A stretch of 64,000 nucleotides of DNA from Methylorubrum populi (GTDB lineage Bacteria; Pseudomonadota; Alphaproteobacteria; Rhizobiales; Beijerinckiaceae), in the NCBI RefSeq assembly GCF_002355515.1, contig NZ_AP014809.1, positions 4,178,501 to 4,242,500 on the forward strand, in the 5' to 3' direction. The notes beneath the pieces were generated by a model, which did not search any database, was not told the origin of the DNA, and saw nothing but the letters and a program-made list of their open reading frames with translations. The translations under genes and the position numbers were made by a program. Positions 9,116-19,059 of the stretch are shown one piece after another. Numbering within the stretch: position 1 is the first letter of the stretch; each line of letters opens with the position of its first letter.

Positions 9116-9658
9116 TCACTCCGAAGCCTCCCGCTTCCACCCATCGTGGCCGGGTACGTCGATGTCCTGCCACTCAGTCTCGATCGACGTACAGCGAATG
9201 CGGGCACGCATGTTCCCCGATTTTCGCTCGTTACGCGCGTCTATGAATTGCCGAACCAAGAGACCATCGCCCGCCCAGTGAACGAATGTCTCGATCTTAC
9301 GATATTCTCTGAAGAATCCATAACTGAATTTATGCCTTGATTCGTCAATATATGTGCGTTCTATTGCAAACCCATTGGGATAGGATATTTCGATGAAGCA
9401 ATCTTTTATGGGCAAAAACCCTTCCTTCAACGACTCGACCTCTAGGAACGATACAGCATAATCCCCCCGAGACCTCGGCACCCTGGAGACAGAGTCGACT
9501 TTCCAATTCGCGGTCTTGATGGAGGATTTCTGCGGCAATATTTTATCGATATTTGCAACAAAGGCAGAAATTCCAGCGACCAGGGCCGCAATACCCGCGA
9601 CGATCGCCGTTAACTTTTTCCAGGCGGACCCGATCACTGTAACATCCCACGCAGTCAT
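9116..9658 (-). CDS. Uncharacterised single-pass membrane protein
   Basis: I do not recognise this 180-residue protein. It has one strong N-terminal membrane helix (LTAIVAGIAALVAGISAFVA, about 17-36) and then a soluble region with mixed β-type sequence (CFIEISYPNGFAIERTYIDE). This suggests an anchored protein with its C-terminal domain in the periplasm or cytoplasm. The base composition is clearly lower in GC than the flanking genes, suggesting acquisition by transfer. It stands alone, convergent with the barrel gene and divergent from pepA. Confidence 0.55.
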   Translation of the reverse strand: MTAWDVTVIGSAWKKLTAIVAGIAALVAGISAFVANIDKILPQKSSIKTANWKVDSVSRVPRSRGDYAVSFLEVESLKEGFLPIKDCFIEISYPNGFAIERTYIDESRHKFSYGFFREYRKIETFVHWAGDGLLVRQFIDARNERKSGNMRARIRCTSIETEWQDIDVPGHDGWKREASE

Positions 9659-9969
9659 ACAATTGAAACGCGCTTTTTACACGATCTACGCCTGAACGGC
9701 ACGGGCGCTGTCGCATCCCCGGCGCAGGGACGTCGTCCAGACACTGCACGGCATCAAGCGGCCTCGCTTGCGCACGCCGTCGCCTTACCGATTGCACCGG
9801 GCCCGCGTCGCGATGTCCTCACCACGCGCCCCGCCGCGAAGCCCGTACGGGGCGGGCTTCGCGACAGCGCCCCGCGTTGCGTTCTGCGTCTCACCGGGTA
9901 CACAGGTTCGCCGGCTGTCGCGGAGCCCGCGGCAGGCCGCCGGAACGCGGGTGGAAAGCGAAGAGCATC
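9659..9969. other. Intergenic region upstream of pepA
   Basis: These 311 bp separate the divergent membrane protein gene from pepA. I see no gene; the pepA promoter should lie here, but no consensus box stands out. Confidence 0.4.
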
Positions 9970-11463
9970 ATGGCCGGTGGGATCGAAATCGCCTTTGAGC
10001 CGCTGTCGTCGCGCGGCCCGGGCGGCGACGTCGTCGTATTCGTCGGCGACGACCTCGCCCTGTCGGGGGCTGCGGCCGAGATCCTGGGTCGGCAAGGCGC
10101 CGAACTGGTCGCCCGCGCCGCGGGAAGCGAGCGCTTCAAGGGCAAGGCGCAGAGCGCGCTGGTCCTCCCGGCCCCGTCGGGCGTGGACGCCGACCGGCTC
10201 GTGGTGATCGGCCTCGGCTCCGAGAAGGACCGCGCCAAGACCGACTGGACCGTGCTCGGCGGCTTCACCGCGGGCAAGGTCGGCGCGCGCGAGAGCCGGA
10301 TCGTGCTCGACTGGCCGGGATTTGCCGGCAGCGCCCGCGATGTGGCCGACTTCACCCTCGGCGCGCGCCTGCGCCACTACCGCTTCGACCAGTACAAGAC
10401 CAAGAAGAAGGACGAGGACGAGGCGGGGACCGCGCTGACCCTGCTCGTCGCCGACCCGTCCGCGGCGCGGGCCGCCGCGGGGGCGGCCGAGGCCGTGGCC
10501 GGCGGCGTGATGCTGGCCCGCAACCTCGTCAACGAGCCGCCGAACGTCCTCTATCCGGAGGAATATGCCCGCCGCGTCTCCGAGCTGACGCGACTCGGCG
10601 TCGAGGTCGAGATCCTCGACGTGGCGCGGATGCGGGAGCTCGGCATGGGCGCCCTGCTCGCGGTGGCCCAGGGCTCGGCCCGCGAGCCGCGGGTGGTGAT
10701 CATGCGCTGGAACGGCGCGGACGACGCCTCCGAGCCGCCGCTGGCGCTGATCGGCAAGGGCGTGGTGTTCGATTCCGGCGGCATCTCGATCAAGTCGGCC
10801 GGCGGCATGGAGGACATGAAGGGCGACATGGGCGGCTCGGCCGCGGTCGTCGGCACCCTGCACGCGCTGGCCTCGCGCAAGGCCAAGGCGAACGTGATCG
10901 GCGCCATCGGCATCGTCGAGAACATGCCCGACGGCAATTCCTACCGTCCCTCCGACATCGTCACCTCGCTCTCGGGGCAGACCATCGAGGTCATCAACAC
11001 TGACGCGGAAGGGCGTCTCGTCCTCGCCGACGTGCTCTGGCATGTCCAGGCGACCTACAAGCCCAAGGCGATGATCGATCTGGCCACGCTGACCGGCGCG
11101 ATCATCGTGGCGCTCGGCCAGGACATCGCCGGCCTGTTCTCCAACGACGACGCGCTCTCGGCGCAGATCACCGCGGCCGGCGAAGCGGCGGGCGAGAAGG
11201 TGTGGCGGATGCCGCTGATCCCGGCCTACGACAAGGCGATCGACTCGAAGTTCGCCGACATGAAGAACACCGGCGGGCGCCACGGCGGCGCGGCGACGGC
11301 GGCCGCCTTCCTCAAGCGCTACGTCAACGACGTGCCCTGGGCCCATCTCGACATCGCAGGCGTGGCGATGGCCTCCACCCCCTCCGAGATCAACCGGAGC
11401 TGGGGCGCGGGCTGGGGCGTGCGCCTGCTCGACCGGCTCGTGCGCGAACATTACGAGCAGTGA
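9970..11463 (+). CDS. pepA: Leucyl aminopeptidase (M17)
   Basis: This 497-residue cytosolic metallo-aminopeptidase removes N-terminal residues, preferring Leu, and works as a hexamer with two metal ions. The M17 signature [12 protein letters not shown] lies near residue 345. The metal/catalytic segment [20 protein letters not shown] and [11 protein letters not shown] covers about 260-295. The start at 9970 ([12 protein letters not shown]) removes a 31-codon Arg-rich extension. The stop overlaps the next gene's GTG start (GTGA). In other alphaproteobacteria pepA often lies next to lptF and is followed by holC; here a membrane protein gene takes the latter place. Confidence 0.95.
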   Translation: MAGGIEIAFEPLSSRGPGGDVVVFVGDDLALSGAAAEILGRQGAELVARAAGSERFKGKAQSALVLPAPSGVDADRLVVIGLGSEKDRAKTDWTVLGGFTAGKVGARESRIVLDWPGFAGSARDVADFTLGARLRHYRFDQYKTKKKDEDEAGTALTLLVADPSAARAAAGAAEAVAGGVMLARNLVNEPPNVLYPEEYARRVSELTRLGVEVEILDVARMRELGMGALLAVAQGSAREPRVVIMRWNGADDASEPPLALIGKGVVFDSGGISIKSAGGMEDMKGDMGGSAAVVGTLHALASRKAKANVIGAIGIVENMPDGNSYRPSDIVTSLSGQTIEVINTDAEGRLVLADVLWHVQATYKPKAMIDLATLTGAIIVALGQDIAGLFSNDDALSAQITAAGEAAGEKVWRMPLIPAYDKAIDSKFADMKNTGGRHGGAATAAAFLKRYVNDVPWAHLDIAGVAMASTPSEINRSWGAGWGVRLLDRLVREHYEQ

Positions 11464-12233
11464 GCCGGGCCGACGCGCTCCCCGCCGGAGCCCTCGCCGG
11501 TCCGGCGGGCACGCCGCGCCGGGAGCGCGGCGCCGACCGGGGTGCCTGGGCGATCGCCGCGGCGCCGCTCCTGGCGGCGCTCACCGCCCTGTTCGCCGTC
11601 TTCCTCACCGGCTTCGACGGACGCAGCGCGATGCCGCCGGACGTGGCGGCACGCTTCTACGGCTTCTTCCTCGACCGCTACCCGCTCTTCGCCTTCGCGC
11701 TGGTCTACGGACTCGTGCGCATCCTGGCCGCGATGCTGGCGCCGGGCCCCGCCTCGGTGGCCCGTCGCCTCGTCGGCGGATGCATCGGCCTCGCTCTGGT
11801 GCTGGGGTTAAGCCTGCACCCGACCTTCGGCGGCCTCGTGCTGCGGGCAGGTTTCGGCACCGGCAGCGGCGCCTTCCTCAACGGCACGCCGATGGCGATC
11901 GCCTACACTTTGGGGGCGGGCGCCGCCGCCGGCCTGTTCGGGCTGGCCACGGGGCTCGGCGCGCGCCTCGCCGGCCGGCCGGGTCCGGCGCTCGGCGGCG
12001 GCCGCTGGCGCCGGGTGGGGCGGGCGCTGCGCGGATGGATCGCGGGCTTCCTCGCCCTGTGGTTCGCCGCGGCCGTGATCGGGCTCGCCCGCGACGCCGG
12101 GTTCGGCCCCTGGCCGCGCCGGCCGCTCGATGCCCGCGACCTCGTCGTCGCCGCGGGGCTGCTGACGCTCGCCGCGCTGCCGCACGTCGTGCTCGTGGCC
12201 GCGCGTCGTCGGCCGTCGCGGCGGCCGGGCTGA
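11460..12233 (+). CDS. Uncharacterised multi-pass membrane protein
   Basis: This 257-residue protein starts at a GTG that overlaps the pepA stop (GTGA), so it is probably translationally coupled to pepA. It has about six hydrophobic helices, for example [34 protein letters not shown] and [19 protein letters not shown], and an Arg-rich C-terminus. I cannot assign a family. A longer frame from 11202 exists, but it would run inside pepA and gives Arg-rich nonsense, so the GTG is preferred. Confidence 0.65.
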   Translation: MSRADALPAGALAGPAGTPRRERGADRGAWAIAAAPLLAALTALFAVFLTGFDGRSAMPPDVAARFYGFFLDRYPLFAFALVYGLVRILAAMLAPGPASVARRLVGGCIGLALVLGLSLHPTFGGLVLRAGFGTGSGAFLNGTPMAIAYTLGAGAAAGLFGLATGLGARLAGRPGPALGGGRWRRVGRALRGWIAGFLALWFAAAVIGLARDAGFGPWPRRPLDARDLVVAAGLLTLAALPHVVLVAARRRPSRRPG

Positions 12234-12384
12234 GCGCAACACAATGCGGGCGATGTCTCCGGCCGGGCGGCCCGGTATGGGTTGATCGAACGCGCCGGAA
12301 ACGCTTAAGCCTCAACGGGAAGCGGCGGTGCCGGCACGAGGCCGGCCCCCATAAGCCGCGTGCCACAGGGCAGGAGGGACGAGG

Positions 12385-14145
12385 ATGGCGCAGGACCGGA
12401 GCGCGGAGCGCCCTTGGCTGGCTGCCTATCCCCCCGGCATTCCCGCCGACATCGACGCCGACTCGGTCGGCACCGTGGTCGATCTGTTCGACCGCAGCGT
12501 GCTGCGCTTCGCCGAGCGCCCGGCGATCACCTGCTTCGGCGCGAGCCTGCGCTACCGCGAGGTCGGCGCCGCGGCCCAGGCGGTGGCGGCGTGGCTCGCC
12601 GCCAACGGCTACGGCAAGAGCCGCGGGGAGATGAGCCGCGGGGAGATGAGCCGCGAGACGGGCGCCGACGGAATCGGCGACCGCGTCGCGGTGATGATGC
12701 CCAACGTCCCGGCCTGCCCGGTCACGCTGCTCGGCGTGCTGGTGGCGGGCTGCACCGTGGTCAACGTCAATCCGCTCTACACCCCGCGGGAGCTCGCCGC
12801 GCAGATCAACGATTCCGGCGCCCGCGTCCTGTTCGTGCTGGAGAATTTCTGCCGCACGGTCGAGCAGGCGCTGCCGCAGATGCCGGGCCTGGAGCGGATC
12901 GTCGTGGCCGGGCCCGGCGACCTGCTCGGGCTGAAGGGCCGGATCGTCGATCTCGTCTCGCGGCGGGTGAAGCGGGCGGTGCCGCCCTACGCCCTGCCGG
13001 CCGGGCGCACCCTGCGGTTCGAGGCGGTGGTGCGGGCCGGCCGCGGCCTCAAGCGCCCCGCGGTGGCGATCGAGCCCGGCGACGTCGCCTTCCTGCAATA
13101 TACCGGCGGCACCACCGGCATCGCCAAGGCGGCGATGCTGACCCACCGCAACGTCATGGCCAATGTCGAGCAGAGCCGGGCGTGGTTCCGCGGCTCGGCG
13201 GAGGACGGGGACGGGCGCGTCGCGGTGACGGCGCTGCCACTCTACCACATCTTCGCGCTCACCGCCTGCTTCCTGTTCTTCTTCCGGCTCGGCGGCTGCT
13301 GCCTGCTGATCCCCAATCCGCGCGACCTCGACGGCTTCGTGAAGACCCTGAGCCGCACCCGGTTCACCAACTTCGCCGGCGTCAACACGCTGTTCAACGC
13401 GCTGAACAACCACCCGAAGATCGGCACGGTCGATTTCTCGAAGGTGGAGTACGTGGTCGGCGGCGGCATGGCGGTGCAGTCGGCGGTGGCCGCCCGCTGG
13501 AAGGCGATCACCGGCCAGACCATCCTCGAAGGCTACGGCCTGTCGGAGACCTCGCCGGTGGTCAGCGTCAACCCGCTCGGGCTCGCCGACTGGACCGGGA
13601 CGATCGGCTATCCGCTGCCCTCGACCGAGGTGACGATCCGCGCCGAGGACGGCACGGTGCTGCCCTTCGGCGTGCCGGGCGAACTCTGCGTGCGCGGGCC
13701 CCAGGTGATGGCCGGCTACTGGAACCGCCCCGAGGAGACGCGGGCGGCGATGACCGCCGACGGCTTCTTCCGCACCGGCGACGTGGCGGTGATGACGCCC
13801 GACGGCCAGATCCGCATCGTCGACCGGATGAAGGACATGATCCTCGTCTCCGGCTTCAACGTGTACCCCAACGAGGTCGAGGACGTGCTCGCCACCCATC
13901 CGGCTGTGGTCGAGTGCGCGGTGGTCGGCGCGCCCTGCGGCGAGAGCGGCGAGATGGTCGTCGCCCACGTGGTGCTGCGCGATCCTTCCGTGGAGCCGGA
14001 CACGCTCCGGGCGCATGCCCGCGCCAGCCTCACCGGCTACAAGGTGCCCCGCCGGATCGTGCTGCACGAGACGCTGCCCAAGACTAATGTCGGCAAGGTG
14101 CTGCGCCGGGCGCTGCGGGAGGAGGGCACGCCGACGCAGGGGTGA
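12385..14145 (+). CDS. fadD: Long-chain fatty acid-CoA ligase (AMP-forming)
   Basis: This 586-residue ANL-superfamily enzyme activates fatty acids to acyl-CoA via an acyl-adenylate. The nucleotide-binding loop YTGGTTGIAKAAMLTHRN is near residue 237; the second position after Lys is Ala where FadD usually has Gly. Motif GYGLSETSPVVSVNP is near 385, DRMKDMILVSGFNVYPNE near 480, and the C-terminal catalytic Lys lies in TNVGKVLRRAL. Residues about 79-92 contain an in-frame duplication (SRGEM twice, then SRET). Upstream ATGs give no better start. It stands alone and is convergent with fumC. Confidence 0.88.
   Translation: MAQDRSAERPWLAAYPPGIPADIDADSVGTVVDLFDRSVLRFAERPAITCFGASLRYREVGAAAQAVAAWLAANGYGKSRGEMSRGEMSRETGADGIGDRVAVMMPNVPACPVTLLGVLVAGCTVVNVNPLYTPRELAAQINDSGARVLFVLENFCRTVEQALPQMPGLERIVVAGPGDLLGLKGRIVDLVSRRVKRAVPPYALPAGRTLRFEAVVRAGRGLKRPAVAIEPGDVAFLQYTGGTTGIAKAAMLTHRNVMANVEQSRAWFRGSAEDGDGRVAVTALPLYHIFALTACFLFFFRLGGCCLLIPNPRDLDGFVKTLSRTRFTNFAGVNTLFNALNNHPKIGTVDFSKVEYVVGGGMAVQSAVAARWKAITGQTILEGYGLSETSPVVSVNPLGLADWTGTIGYPLPSTEVTIRAEDGTVLPFGVPGELCVRGPQVMAGYWNRPEETRAAMTADGFFRTGDVAVMTPDGQIRIVDRMKDMILVSGFNVYPNEVEDVLATHPAVVECAVVGAPCGESGEMVVAHVVLRDPSVEPDTLRAHARASLTGYKVPRRIVLHETLPKTNVGKVLRRALREEGTPTQG
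12619..12660 (+). repeat. In-frame 15-bp tandem repeat inside the acyl-CoA ligase gene
   Basis: The unit AGCCGCGGGGAGATG occurs twice in direct succession (12619-12633, 12634-12648) and is followed by a partial third unit. Because the unit is 15 bp the reading frame is kept, adding SRGEM repeats to a surface loop before the first β-strand motif (DRVAVMMPN). Copy number may vary by slippage. Confidence 0.8.
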
Positions 14146-14351
14146 GCGGCGGCCCGCTGTCCGGATGTCGAAGCGTGACCGAGCGGATGTCCGGGCGCCG
14201 ATGGTTCCGTTCGAGTGCTCCCCCCGGAGCGCATCCCGAGGGGGCGGCGGCCGGCTCGTCGGAAGAACGCGCGCCGGAACAGCGACCGGGAGACGCCGGC
14301 CCGAGAAAGTCAGGTCGGATACGGCTCTGACGCGCCCGGTCGTCCGGCCGG

Positions 14352-15827
14352 TCACGCACCTGCGACGCCGTGGCCGATCATGTCGCCCGGCACGATGATC
14401 CTGTCGTACTGCTCCTCCGTGACCTCGCCCGACTTGAGGGCGGCCTCCCGCAAGGTCGAGCCGCTGGCCTGAGCCTCCTCGGCGATCTTCGCCGCGGCCT
14501 GATAGCCGATCACCGGCGAGAGCGCGGTGACGAGCATCAGGTTGTTCTCCATGTAAGCCTTGATCCGGTCCCGATCGATCTCCGTTTCCTCGACCGAATA
14601 CGTGCGGAACTTCTCGCAGCCGTCGGCGAGGATCGTCGCCGAGTGGAGGACGTTGTTGATGATGATCGGCCGCATGGCGTTCAGCTCGAAATTGCCCTGC
14701 GAGCCGGCGAAGGCGGTGGCGGTGTCCTCGCCGATCACCTGGATTGCGATCATCACCATCGCCTCGCACTGCGTCGGGTTGACCTTGCCCAGCATGATCG
14801 AGGAGCCCGGCTCGTTGGCCGGCAGCTTGAGTTCGCCGAGCCCGCAGCGCGGGCCGGACCCGAGCCAGCGCATGTCGTTGGCGATCTTCATCAGCGCCAC
14901 CGCCGCCCCCCGCAGCGCGGCGGAGGCCCGCACCATCGCGTCGAGCGAGCCCTGCGCCATGAACTTGTTGGGCGCGGTGACGAAGGGCTTGCCGGTCAGC
15001 TCGGCGATCTTGGCCGCGACGTTGCGCGAGAAGCCCTCCGGCGCGTTGAGCCCGGTGCCGACGGCGGTGCCGCCGATGGCAAGCGCGTAGAGCCCCTCCC
15101 GCGCGCGCTCGATCTCGGCCTGCGCGGCGCGCAGCTGCGCGGCCCAGCCCGACCACTCCTGGCCGACCGAGAGCGGCGTCGCATCCTCCAGATGGGTGCG
15201 CCCGACCTTGACCACGTCCATCCAGCGGTTGGCCTTCGCCTCGATCGCCGTGGCGAGCCTGGACAGTTCGGGCAGAAGGCGCTCGTCGAGCAGCGTCACC
15301 GCCGCCACGTGCATCGCGGTGGGGAAGCTGTCGTTGGAGGACTGGCCCATATTGACGTCGTCGTTCGGCCCCACCGGCTGCTGGCTGCCGAGCGTGCCGC
15401 CCAGCAGCTGGATCGCCCGGTTCGACAGCACCTCGTTGACGTTCATGTTCGACTGAGTGCCCGAGCCGGTCTGCCAGACGAAGAGCGGGAAATGCGCGTC
15501 GAGCGCCCCCGAGATCGCCTCGTCGGCGGCGCGCCCGATGGCCTCGGCCTTCCATTGCGGCAGGCGGCCGGCCTCGGCATTCACCAGCGCCGCCGCCTTC
15601 TTGACGGTGCCGTAGGCGCAGTAGACCGCCTTCGGCATCCGGTCGCCGCCGATGGAGAAGTGCTTGAGCGAGCGCTGCGTCTGCGCCCCCCAGTAGCGGT
15701 CGGCGGGCACCGCGACGGTGCCCATGGAGTCGAACTCCTCGCGGGTGCCCTCGGCATCGAGGCCGACGGGCACGTCCCGCATCGTCGGATGGCCCTTGCC
15801 GCCGTCCCGCTTGTCCGTCCTGCTCAT
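14352..15827 (-). CDS. fumC: Class II fumarate hydratase
   Basis: This 491-residue cytosolic enzyme interconverts fumarate and malate as a homotetramer. Visible family landmarks are SGTQSNMNVNEVLSNRA, GRTHLEDATPLSVGQE (substrate Thr/His region) and the signature loop GSSIMLGKVNPTQCEA. The loop normally reads GSSIMPGKVNP; here residue 346 is Leu (CTG) instead of Pro. The general signature GSxxMxxKxN is otherwise intact. The start may be the first Met or the Met at residue 16 (MRDVPVGL). The gene lies 7 bp downstream of the malic enzyme gene on the same strand, so both are probably cotranscribed. Confidence 0.92.
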   Translation of the reverse strand: MSRTDKRDGGKGHPTMRDVPVGLDAEGTREEFDSMGTVAVPADRYWGAQTQRSLKHFSIGGDRMPKAVYCAYGTVKKAAALVNAEAGRLPQWKAEAIGRAADEAISGALDAHFPLFVWQTGSGTQSNMNVNEVLSNRAIQLLGGTLGSQQPVGPNDDVNMGQSSNDSFPTAMHVAAVTLLDERLLPELSRLATAIEAKANRWMDVVKVGRTHLEDATPLSVGQEWSGWAAQLRAAQAEIERAREGLYALAIGGTAVGTGLNAPEGFSRNVAAKIAELTGKPFVTAPNKFMAQGSLDAMVRASAALRGAAVALMKIANDMRWLGSGPRCGLGELKLPANEPGSSIMLGKVNPTQCEAMVMIAIQVIGEDTATAFAGSQGNFELNAMRPIIINNVLHSATILADGCEKFRTYSVEETEIDRDRIKAYMENNLMLVTALSPVIGYQAAAKIAEEAQASGSTLREAALKSGEVTEEQYDRIIVPGDMIGHGVAGA

Positions 15828-15834
15828 GGCGGCC

Positions 15835-17466
15835 TCAGTATTCCGGCGTGTAGCTGAGCGCTTCGATGAAGGCCCGGATGTCCGTGGGGCGCTTCACGGT
15901 GGCGAGGCCGCGCTCGAAGATCGATTCGGCCACCCGCGTCGCCGTCGTCCGTTCCGTCTCGAGGATGTTGTTCTGGCGCGGGAACAGCATGCCCTTGTCG
16001 CGGTCGGCCTGGCTGACCTGATCGGCCGTGGCGCGCGCCGCCTCGATGAACATCGCGTCGTCGATCCGCTTCGGCTTCGTGGCCTGGACCGCAAGCCCGA
16101 TCGCCGGGAAGATGTAGAAGTTGTTGGCCTGTCCCGGATGGAAGGTCTTTCCGTCCAGCGTCACGTCGGGGAACTGCACGCCGCAGGCGACGAGGGCCTT
16201 GCCGTCCGTCCATTCATAGGCCTGCTCGGGCGTGCATTCCGCCTTCTCGGTGGGGTTCGACAGCGGGAAGATCACCGGCCGCTCGCAGGTCCTGGCCATG
16301 GTCCTCACCACCGCCTCGGTGAAGAGGCCGCCGACCGTCGAGACGCCGATCAGGATCGTCGGGCGGATCTGCTTCACCGCGTCCGTGAGATCCTCGGTCG
16401 GCTTCCAGTCGTGCGCGAACGGCTTCTGCGACGCGTTGAGGTCCTTGCGGCCCTTCTCGATCAGGCCGCCGATGTCGAACAGGGCGATGCGCGCCCGCGC
16501 CTCGCCCTCGCTCAGGCCCTCGCCCCGCATCGCCTCGACGATCATGTCGGCGATGCCGGTGCCGGCCGAGCCCGCCCCCGCGAACAGGATGCGCTGGTCG
16601 GCGAGCGCCTCCCCCTTGATCTGGAGGGCGGTGACGATGCCCGCGAGCGCGACGCTCGCCGTGCCCTGGATATCGTCGTTGTAGACGAGGTACTTGTCCC
16701 TGTAGCGCTCCAGCAGCCGGATCGCGTCGTCGCCCTTCCAATCCTCGAAATGCACGCAGACGCCGGGGAACACCGCGTTGGCCGCCTTCATGAAGGCATC
16801 GACGATCGCGTCCACCGCGTCGGGCTCCGGCGGCTCCTCGCGCAGCCCGGTATAGAGCGCGTCGGCGCGGAGCGCCGCGTTGGTGGTGCCGATGTCGAGA
16901 TGGATCGGCAGCAGGCCCTCGGGCGGCACGCCGGCGCAGGCGGTGTAGAGCTGGAGCTTGCCGATCGGGATTGGCGCGCCGTTGGCGCCGATGTCGCCGA
17001 GGCCGAGGATGCGTCCGCCGGAGGAGATGCAGATGAAGCGCACCTCCTTCACCGGCCAGTTGCGCAGAACCTCCTCGAAGCGCCCCTTCATGTGCCGGTT
17101 GAGGTACATGCCCTGCGGCCGGCGATAGATGTGCCCGTAGGTGAGGCAGGCCTCGGCGATGGTCGGATCGTAGACGATCGGCACGAAGCGCGCCGGATCG
17201 GACATCACGGTTGCGTAGAACAGCGTCTGATTGCTGTTGCTGAGCTCCTGAAGGTAGATGAAGCGCTCGATGTCGTTCGGCTTGGCGCCGAGATGGCCGA
17301 GCACCCGCTCGACCTGTCGATCCAGGGTTTCGACGGCGGTGGGGAGCAGGCCTTCGAGACCGAGAGACGCGCGCTCCTCCTGGGTGAACGCGGTTCCTTT
17401 GTGCATCGAGGTGTTCACTCCGCCCACTCCCTTGGCTGCGACGTTCCGGAAGACGAATTCCGGCAC
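15835..17466 (-). CDS. maeA: NAD-type malic enzyme
   Basis: This 543-residue enzyme oxidatively decarboxylates malate to pyruvate. It shows the malic enzyme signature IYDDDIQGTASV-type motif (VYNDDIQGTASVALAGIV) near residue 260, an NAD-binding segment LFAGAGSAGTGIADMI near 310, and the substrate region SSGGRILGLGDIGANG near 150. The long form without a phosphotransacetylase domain fits the SfcA/MaeA class; cofactor preference (NAD or NADP) is not certain. The frame begins with GTG at 17466, without a good ribosome site. An internal ATG at about residue 21 (MHKGTAFT) is an alternative start. It heads a two-gene unit with fumC, linking fumarate to pyruvate. Confidence 0.9.
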   Translation of the reverse strand: MPEFVFRNVAAKGVGGVNTSMHKGTAFTQEERASLGLEGLLPTAVETLDRQVERVLGHLGAKPNDIERFIYLQELSNSNQTLFYATVMSDPARFVPIVYDPTIAEACLTYGHIYRRPQGMYLNRHMKGRFEEVLRNWPVKEVRFICISSGGRILGLGDIGANGAPIPIGKLQLYTACAGVPPEGLLPIHLDIGTTNAALRADALYTGLREEPPEPDAVDAIVDAFMKAANAVFPGVCVHFEDWKGDDAIRLLERYRDKYLVYNDDIQGTASVALAGIVTALQIKGEALADQRILFAGAGSAGTGIADMIVEAMRGEGLSEGEARARIALFDIGGLIEKGRKDLNASQKPFAHDWKPTEDLTDAVKQIRPTILIGVSTVGGLFTEAVVRTMARTCERPVIFPLSNPTEKAECTPEQAYEWTDGKALVACGVQFPDVTLDGKTFHPGQANNFYIFPAIGLAVQATKPKRIDDAMFIEAARATADQVSQADRDKGMLFPRQNNILETERTTATRVAESIFERGLATVKRPTDIRAFIEALSYTPEY

Positions 17467-17851
17467 CCCAATAGTTCACGGCCGACTTGGTTGCCGCGCA
17501 ATGACTGTTTTATTGATATGTAACAAGCACGCGCGGCATGAATACTGAATTGCCCTGAGGATTTATATTTTTGATATCGCTATAGCCACGATATATGAAG
17601 CATTATGGTGCCAGAAGCCGGCAAATTCGCTCGGTTCGATGAGGCGCCCCCCTGCATCGGAAGCCCCCCTGCGTCGACTGATCACGTCATTGAACAAAAA
17701 CGTCTTTTTGACTGGGAACGGTCGTGCCGGACCGTCCGATCAGGTTCCTGAACGCAGCAAAATTCGCCCCTCCGCTCGAACCCGCCGCACCATTGTGCAG
17801 TGCGGAACCGGGCCCGGCAGCGATCATTGCCCCTGGACGAGGAGGTGATCG
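17467..17851. other. AT-rich divergent intergenic region (malic enzyme / MscS)
   Basis: These 385 bp separate the divergent malic enzyme and MscS genes and are notably AT-rich at 17500-17620. They contain small hairpins, including CAAAAA-CGTC-TTTTTG (near 17696-17711) and ACGGTC-GTGCCG-GACCGT. I see no gene; the region presumably carries both promoters. Confidence 0.45.
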
Positions 17852-19033
17852 ATGGCGGAAGTCCACGCGTTCTTCGATCGGCTGATCGGCTGGATCGTTC
17901 AGTGGCCCTGGTGGCTCGCGAGCCCGATCCTGATCGCCGGCTGCTGCGCGCTGGTGCTGCCCCTGCACGGGGTGGCCTATCGCTTCGCGCAGAGGGCCGC
18001 GAGCGGGAAGAGCCTGTTCTGGCGCTCGCTGGTCTCGCGCACCCGGGGGCCGAGCCGGCTCGCCCTGCTGGTCGTGGCCCTGGCGCTCGCGGTCTCGACC
18101 GCGCCCCTGACCTGGGAGATCCGGCTCGTCCTCAATCAGGTGCTGCTCGTCGCCTTCGTGACGCTCGCGGGCTGGACCTGCGCCACGGCGATCCACATCG
18201 CGACCGTGATCTACCTGCGCCGGTTCAAGCTCGACGCGGAAGACAACCTGCTCGCCCGCAAGCACTTCACCCAGATGCGGATCCTTGAGCGGGCGGCCCT
18301 GACCATGGTGGCCATCGTCACCGCGGCGATCGCGCTGATGACCTTCGAGCCGGTGCGGCAATACGGGGTCAGCCTGCTCGCCTCGGCGGGGGCCGCCGGG
18401 CTGATCCTCGGGCTGGCGATGCAGCCGGTGCTCTCCAACCTCGTGGCGGGCATCCAGATCGCCATCACCCAGCCGATCCGGATCGAGGACGCGATCATCG
18501 TCGAGAACGAGTGGGGCTGGGTCGAGGAGATCACCGCCACCTACGTGGTGGTGCGGCTGTGGGACTGGCGCCGGCTCGTGCTGCCGCTGACCTACTTCAT
18601 CCAGAAGCCGTTCCAGAACTGGACCCGCGAGGGCGCTTCCCTGATCGGTTCCGTGTTCCTCTACGTCGACCACCGGGCGCCGATCGAGGCGATGCGCAGC
18701 GAACTCCGGCGGATCGCGGCGGCGTCGCAGCTGTGGGACGGCAACGTGGTCAACCTGCAGGTCTCGGATGCGCGGGAGGGCGTGATCGAGCTTCGGATGC
18801 TGGTGAGCGCCCGCAACGCCCCCCAGACCTGGGACCTGCGCTGCGAGGTGCGCGAGAAGATGATCGGCTTCCTGCAGAAGGAGCATCCCTCCGCCCTGCC
18901 GCGCCAGCGGGCCGAATGGGTCGAGACCGATCCGCCCGAGCCCGACCGGCGGACCGCGCCCCGGGCCGGCAACGAGCCCGGCATCCGCGGCGAACGCCCG
19001 ATCCGCAGCGATCCCCGCGCCGCGGCGGCCTGA
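17852..19033 (+). CDS. MscS-family mechanosensitive channel
   Basis: This 393-residue protein has four to five membrane helices and a C-terminal MscS β-domain. The pore-lining helix region is LLASAGAAGLILGLAMQPVLSNLVAG (about 175-200), and the family-typical β-domain sequence follows: ITQPIRIEDAIIVENEWGWVEEI, then RLVLPLTYFIQKPFQNW. Such channels release solutes on hypo-osmotic shock. The C-terminal ~45 residues are Arg/Pro-rich and probably disordered. A ribosome site (GAGGTG) precedes the ATG. It is convergent with the dsbA-like gene and shares a hairpin with it. Confidence 0.9.
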   Translation: MAEVHAFFDRLIGWIVQWPWWLASPILIAGCCALVLPLHGVAYRFAQRAASGKSLFWRSLVSRTRGPSRLALLVVALALAVSTAPLTWEIRLVLNQVLLVAFVTLAGWTCATAIHIATVIYLRRFKLDAEDNLLARKHFTQMRILERAALTMVAIVTAAIALMTFEPVRQYGVSLLASAGAAGLILGLAMQPVLSNLVAGIQIAITQPIRIEDAIIVENEWGWVEEITATYVVVRLWDWRRLVLPLTYFIQKPFQNWTREGASLIGSVFLYVDHRAPIEAMRSELRRIAAASQLWDGNVVNLQVSDAREGVIELRMLVSARNAPQTWDLRCEVREKMIGFLQKEHPSALPRQRAEWVETDPPEPDRRTAPRAGNEPGIRGERPIRSDPRAAAA

Positions 19034-19059
19034 ACCGGTCGCGACAGCGGAAACGAAAA

